Positions 30,884 through 32,084 of a stretch of 32,084 bases of DNA are shown in pieces (positions within the stretch are counted from its first letter, which is position 1; every line of letters starts with the position of its first letter). A program made the position numbers and the translations under genes. The notes under the pieces are model-generated. The model made no database searches and was not told the DNA's origin. It saw only the letters and a list, made by a program, of their open reading frames with translations. Source of the DNA: an uncultured Clostridium sp. (lineage in GTDB: Bacteria > Bacillota > Clostridia > Lachnospirales > Lachnospiraceae); assembly GCA_902496665.1 (NCBI GenBank), contig CABVBU010000034.1, forward strand, positions 1 through 32,084. The letters run 5' to 3'.

Positions 30884-30892
30884 GTGAGTATA
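30878..30892 (+). promoter_or_regulatory. candidate operator overlapping the kinase -10
   Basis: TATACT, GTG, AGTATA form a perfect 6-3-6 inverted repeat that includes the -10 hexamer. The position suits a repressor, and the TATAC-type half-sites recall GntR-family operators; the regulator is not identified. Confidence 0.5.
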
Positions 30893-30938
30893 GTATGCTA
30901 AAAATTTCACAAAACATATAGAACCCGGAGGAAATGAT

Positions 30939-31961
30939 ATGGATAAGAATTCTTTCGATCTGATCACATTTGGTGAGATTATGCTGCGTCTCTCCCCGCC
31001 GCGCCATGCCCGCATCGTCGATGGCGATATTTTTGAAAAACGTGCCGGCGGAGCAGAACTCAACGTTGCTTCCGGCGTTGCCCTTTTGGGACTTCGTACC
31101 GGTATCGTTTCCAAGCTTCCGCAGAATGAGCTCGGAACTTTTATCAAGAACAGGATCCGTTTTGTCGGAGTATCCGATGACTATCTGGTCTACGATGATA
31201 CGCCGGACGCAAGACTCGGTCTCTACTACTACGAGATGGGCGCCGCTCCGAGAAAGCCTACGATCGTGTATGACCGCCACCAGGCTTCCGTCACAGGGAT
31301 CAAGATGAGCGAGATCCCGGAGGACATCTACCACTCCGCGAGAATGTTCCACACAAGCGGAATCTCCCTGGCTCTCTGCCAGAACATGCAGAATGTCGCT
31401 GTGGAGCTGATCCGCAGGTTCAAATCTGCCGGAGCTACGATCTCCTTCGACGTAAACTACCGTGCGAACCTATGGGGTGAGGAGGAAGCGAGAAAAACCA
31501 TCGAGGAGATCCTTCCATTAGTCGATGTCCTCTTCGTATCTGAGGAGACAAGCCGCCGCATGTTCAAGAAAACCGGAGACCTGAAGGATATCATGAAGAG
31601 CTATGCCACTGATTACGGCGTAAAGATCGTTGCCACCACCCAGCGCACGGTCATCAGCCCGAGAAAACACAACTTCACCTCCATCGTCTACGATGCCCGC
31701 TCCGATAAATTTTACACGGAAGCGCCGTACAACGATATCGACGTGATTGACCGCATCGGTTCCGGTGATGCCTATGTCGCCGGTGTTCTCTTCGGTCTCT
31801 TGAAATACGGAGATCCCGAAAAGGCCATGCAGTTCGGAAACGCCACATCCAGCGTCAAGAACACCGTTCCGGGCGACCTCCCGTCCTCCGACTTCAAGGA
31901 GATCAACCGGATCATCCGTGAGCATCATTCCACAGGACCTGTCAGTGAGATGAACCGGTAA
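30939..31961 (+). CDS. kdgK: PfkB family sugar kinase, probably 2-dehydro-3-deoxygluconokinase
   Basis: A 340-residue ribokinase-family enzyme. The N-terminal GGAELNVASGVALLG matches PfkB signature 1, and DRIGSGDAYVAGVLFG matches signature 2 with catalytic Asp277 in GSGD. The start ITFGEIMLRLSP and the YYYEMGAAPRKPTIVYDR segment are typical of the KDG kinase branch (phosphorylation of 2-keto-3-deoxygluconate in uronate catabolism). Substrate is inferred and related sugars are possible. GGAGG lies 7 nt before the ATG. It has its own promoter with an overlapping palindrome. Confidence 0.88.
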   Translation: MDKNSFDLITFGEIMLRLSPPRHARIVDGDIFEKRAGGAELNVASGVALLGLRTGIVSKLPQNELGTFIKNRIRFVGVSDDYLVYDDTPDARLGLYYYEMGAAPRKPTIVYDRHQASVTGIKMSEIPEDIYHSARMFHTSGISLALCQNMQNVAVELIRRFKSAGATISFDVNYRANLWGEEEARKTIEEILPLVDVLFVSEETSRRMFKKTGDLKDIMKSYATDYGVKIVATTQRTVISPRKHNFTSIVYDARSDKFYTEAPYNDIDVIDRIGSGDAYVAGVLFGLLKYGDPEKAMQFGNATSSVKNTVPGDLPSSDFKEINRIIREHHSTGPVSEMNR

Positions 31962-31991
31962 TTACAAATTTGCTCCGTACGAGAGAAAGGG

Positions 31992-32015
31992 GCTGTCGCA
32001 CTAACGTGCGGCAGC
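31992..32015 (+). terminator. probable terminator of the kinase gene
   Basis: GCTGTCGCAC pairs with GTGCGGCAGC (one wobble) around a TAAC loop. The following tract, TCATTTCAT, is only moderately T-rich. Confidence 0.5.
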
Positions 32016-32033
32016 TCATTTCATATTCTCAAC

Positions 32034-32065
32034 ACAAAACGCCGAGCTTCGAAAAGCCCGGCGTT
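32034..32065 (-). terminator. hairpin probably ending a minus-strand gene beyond the window
   Basis: AACGCCGAGCTT and AAGCCCGGCGTT (32038-32065) pair with one mismatch around a 4-nt loop. On the minus strand it runs into TTTTGTG, suggesting it terminates a convergent gene to the right. A TGGTATAAT at 32068-32076 (+) resembles an extended -10 but its context is cut off. Confidence 0.4.
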
Positions 32066-32084
32066 CGTGGTATAATCAGTTTAT

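Noticed and set aside
30828..31352. 174-residue minus-strand ORF opposite the kinase promoter and start
   Set aside because: It covers a clear promoter and a conserved PfkB coding region on the other strand and has no family-like motif.
1..32084. CRISPR arrays, tRNA or rRNA genes, transposases, phage genes
   Set aside because: No regular spaced direct repeats, no tRNA-like cloverleaf noticed by eye, and no transposase or integrase motifs in any real gene.

Overview
The window reads as a piece of a Lachnospiraceae (Clostridia) chromosome with moderate GC. The evidence is the set of lineage-typical uncharacterised families (proteins I place in the DUF4364, DUF5716, DUF5717, DUF6472 and DUF975 families), a tig-clpP-clpX-lon-engB block, CIRCE-controlled groESL and a T-box leader ahead of valS. 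Family names come from recall of sequence features, not from a database search. I see no rRNA, tRNA, insertion sequence, prophage or CRISPR array.

Layout. The left edge (2-97, +) holds the tail of an unknown gene and its terminator. A minus-strand run follows: folC, a 47-residue peptide and a bitopic TPR protein (172-3128), preceded by valS and a DUF6472 protein under a valine-type T-box (3479-6922). Next is a three-gene minus-strand cassette (6974-12592): a 1190-residue DUF5717-like protein, an Hsp70/actin-fold DUF5716-like protein with degraded nucleotide-binding loops, and a TPR-like protein. A divergent DUF4364 winged-helix regulator lies at 12981-13502. The proteostasis block (13613-20452, minus) encodes trigger factor, ClpP, ClpX, Lon and the ribosome-assembly GTPase EngB. 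It is followed by a DJ-1/PfpI protein and a DUF975 membrane protein (minus), then a divergent CYTH triphosphatase (+) and groES-groEL (minus). The right part holds an acidic membrane-anchored protein overlapping an IclR regulator (+), a glnS-MocR pair (minus) and a PfkB/KDG-type sugar kinase (+).

The most unusual signal is non-coding. A composite element of about 133 bp, built of three consecutive hairpins and bounded by GTTACTGT/ACAGTAAC ends, lies between tig and clpP (18817-18950). A diverged, inverted second copy lies in the leader of the CYTH gene (22929-23057), and a solo copy of one of its hairpins lies between folC and valS (3284-3335). At least one stem pair differs in a compensatory way between the two full copies. 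Smaller GTAAC/GTTAC hairpins recur in the leaders of valS, lon, tig and groEL. This looks like a dispersed, possibly MITE- or REP-like repeat family that has settled in 5' leaders.

Functionally the window is dominated by protein synthesis and quality control: two aminoacyl-tRNA synthetases, nascent-chain folding, the ClpXP and Lon proteases, GroESL and ribosome assembly. The strongest candidate for an undescribed protein system is the DUF5717/DUF5716/TPR cassette.
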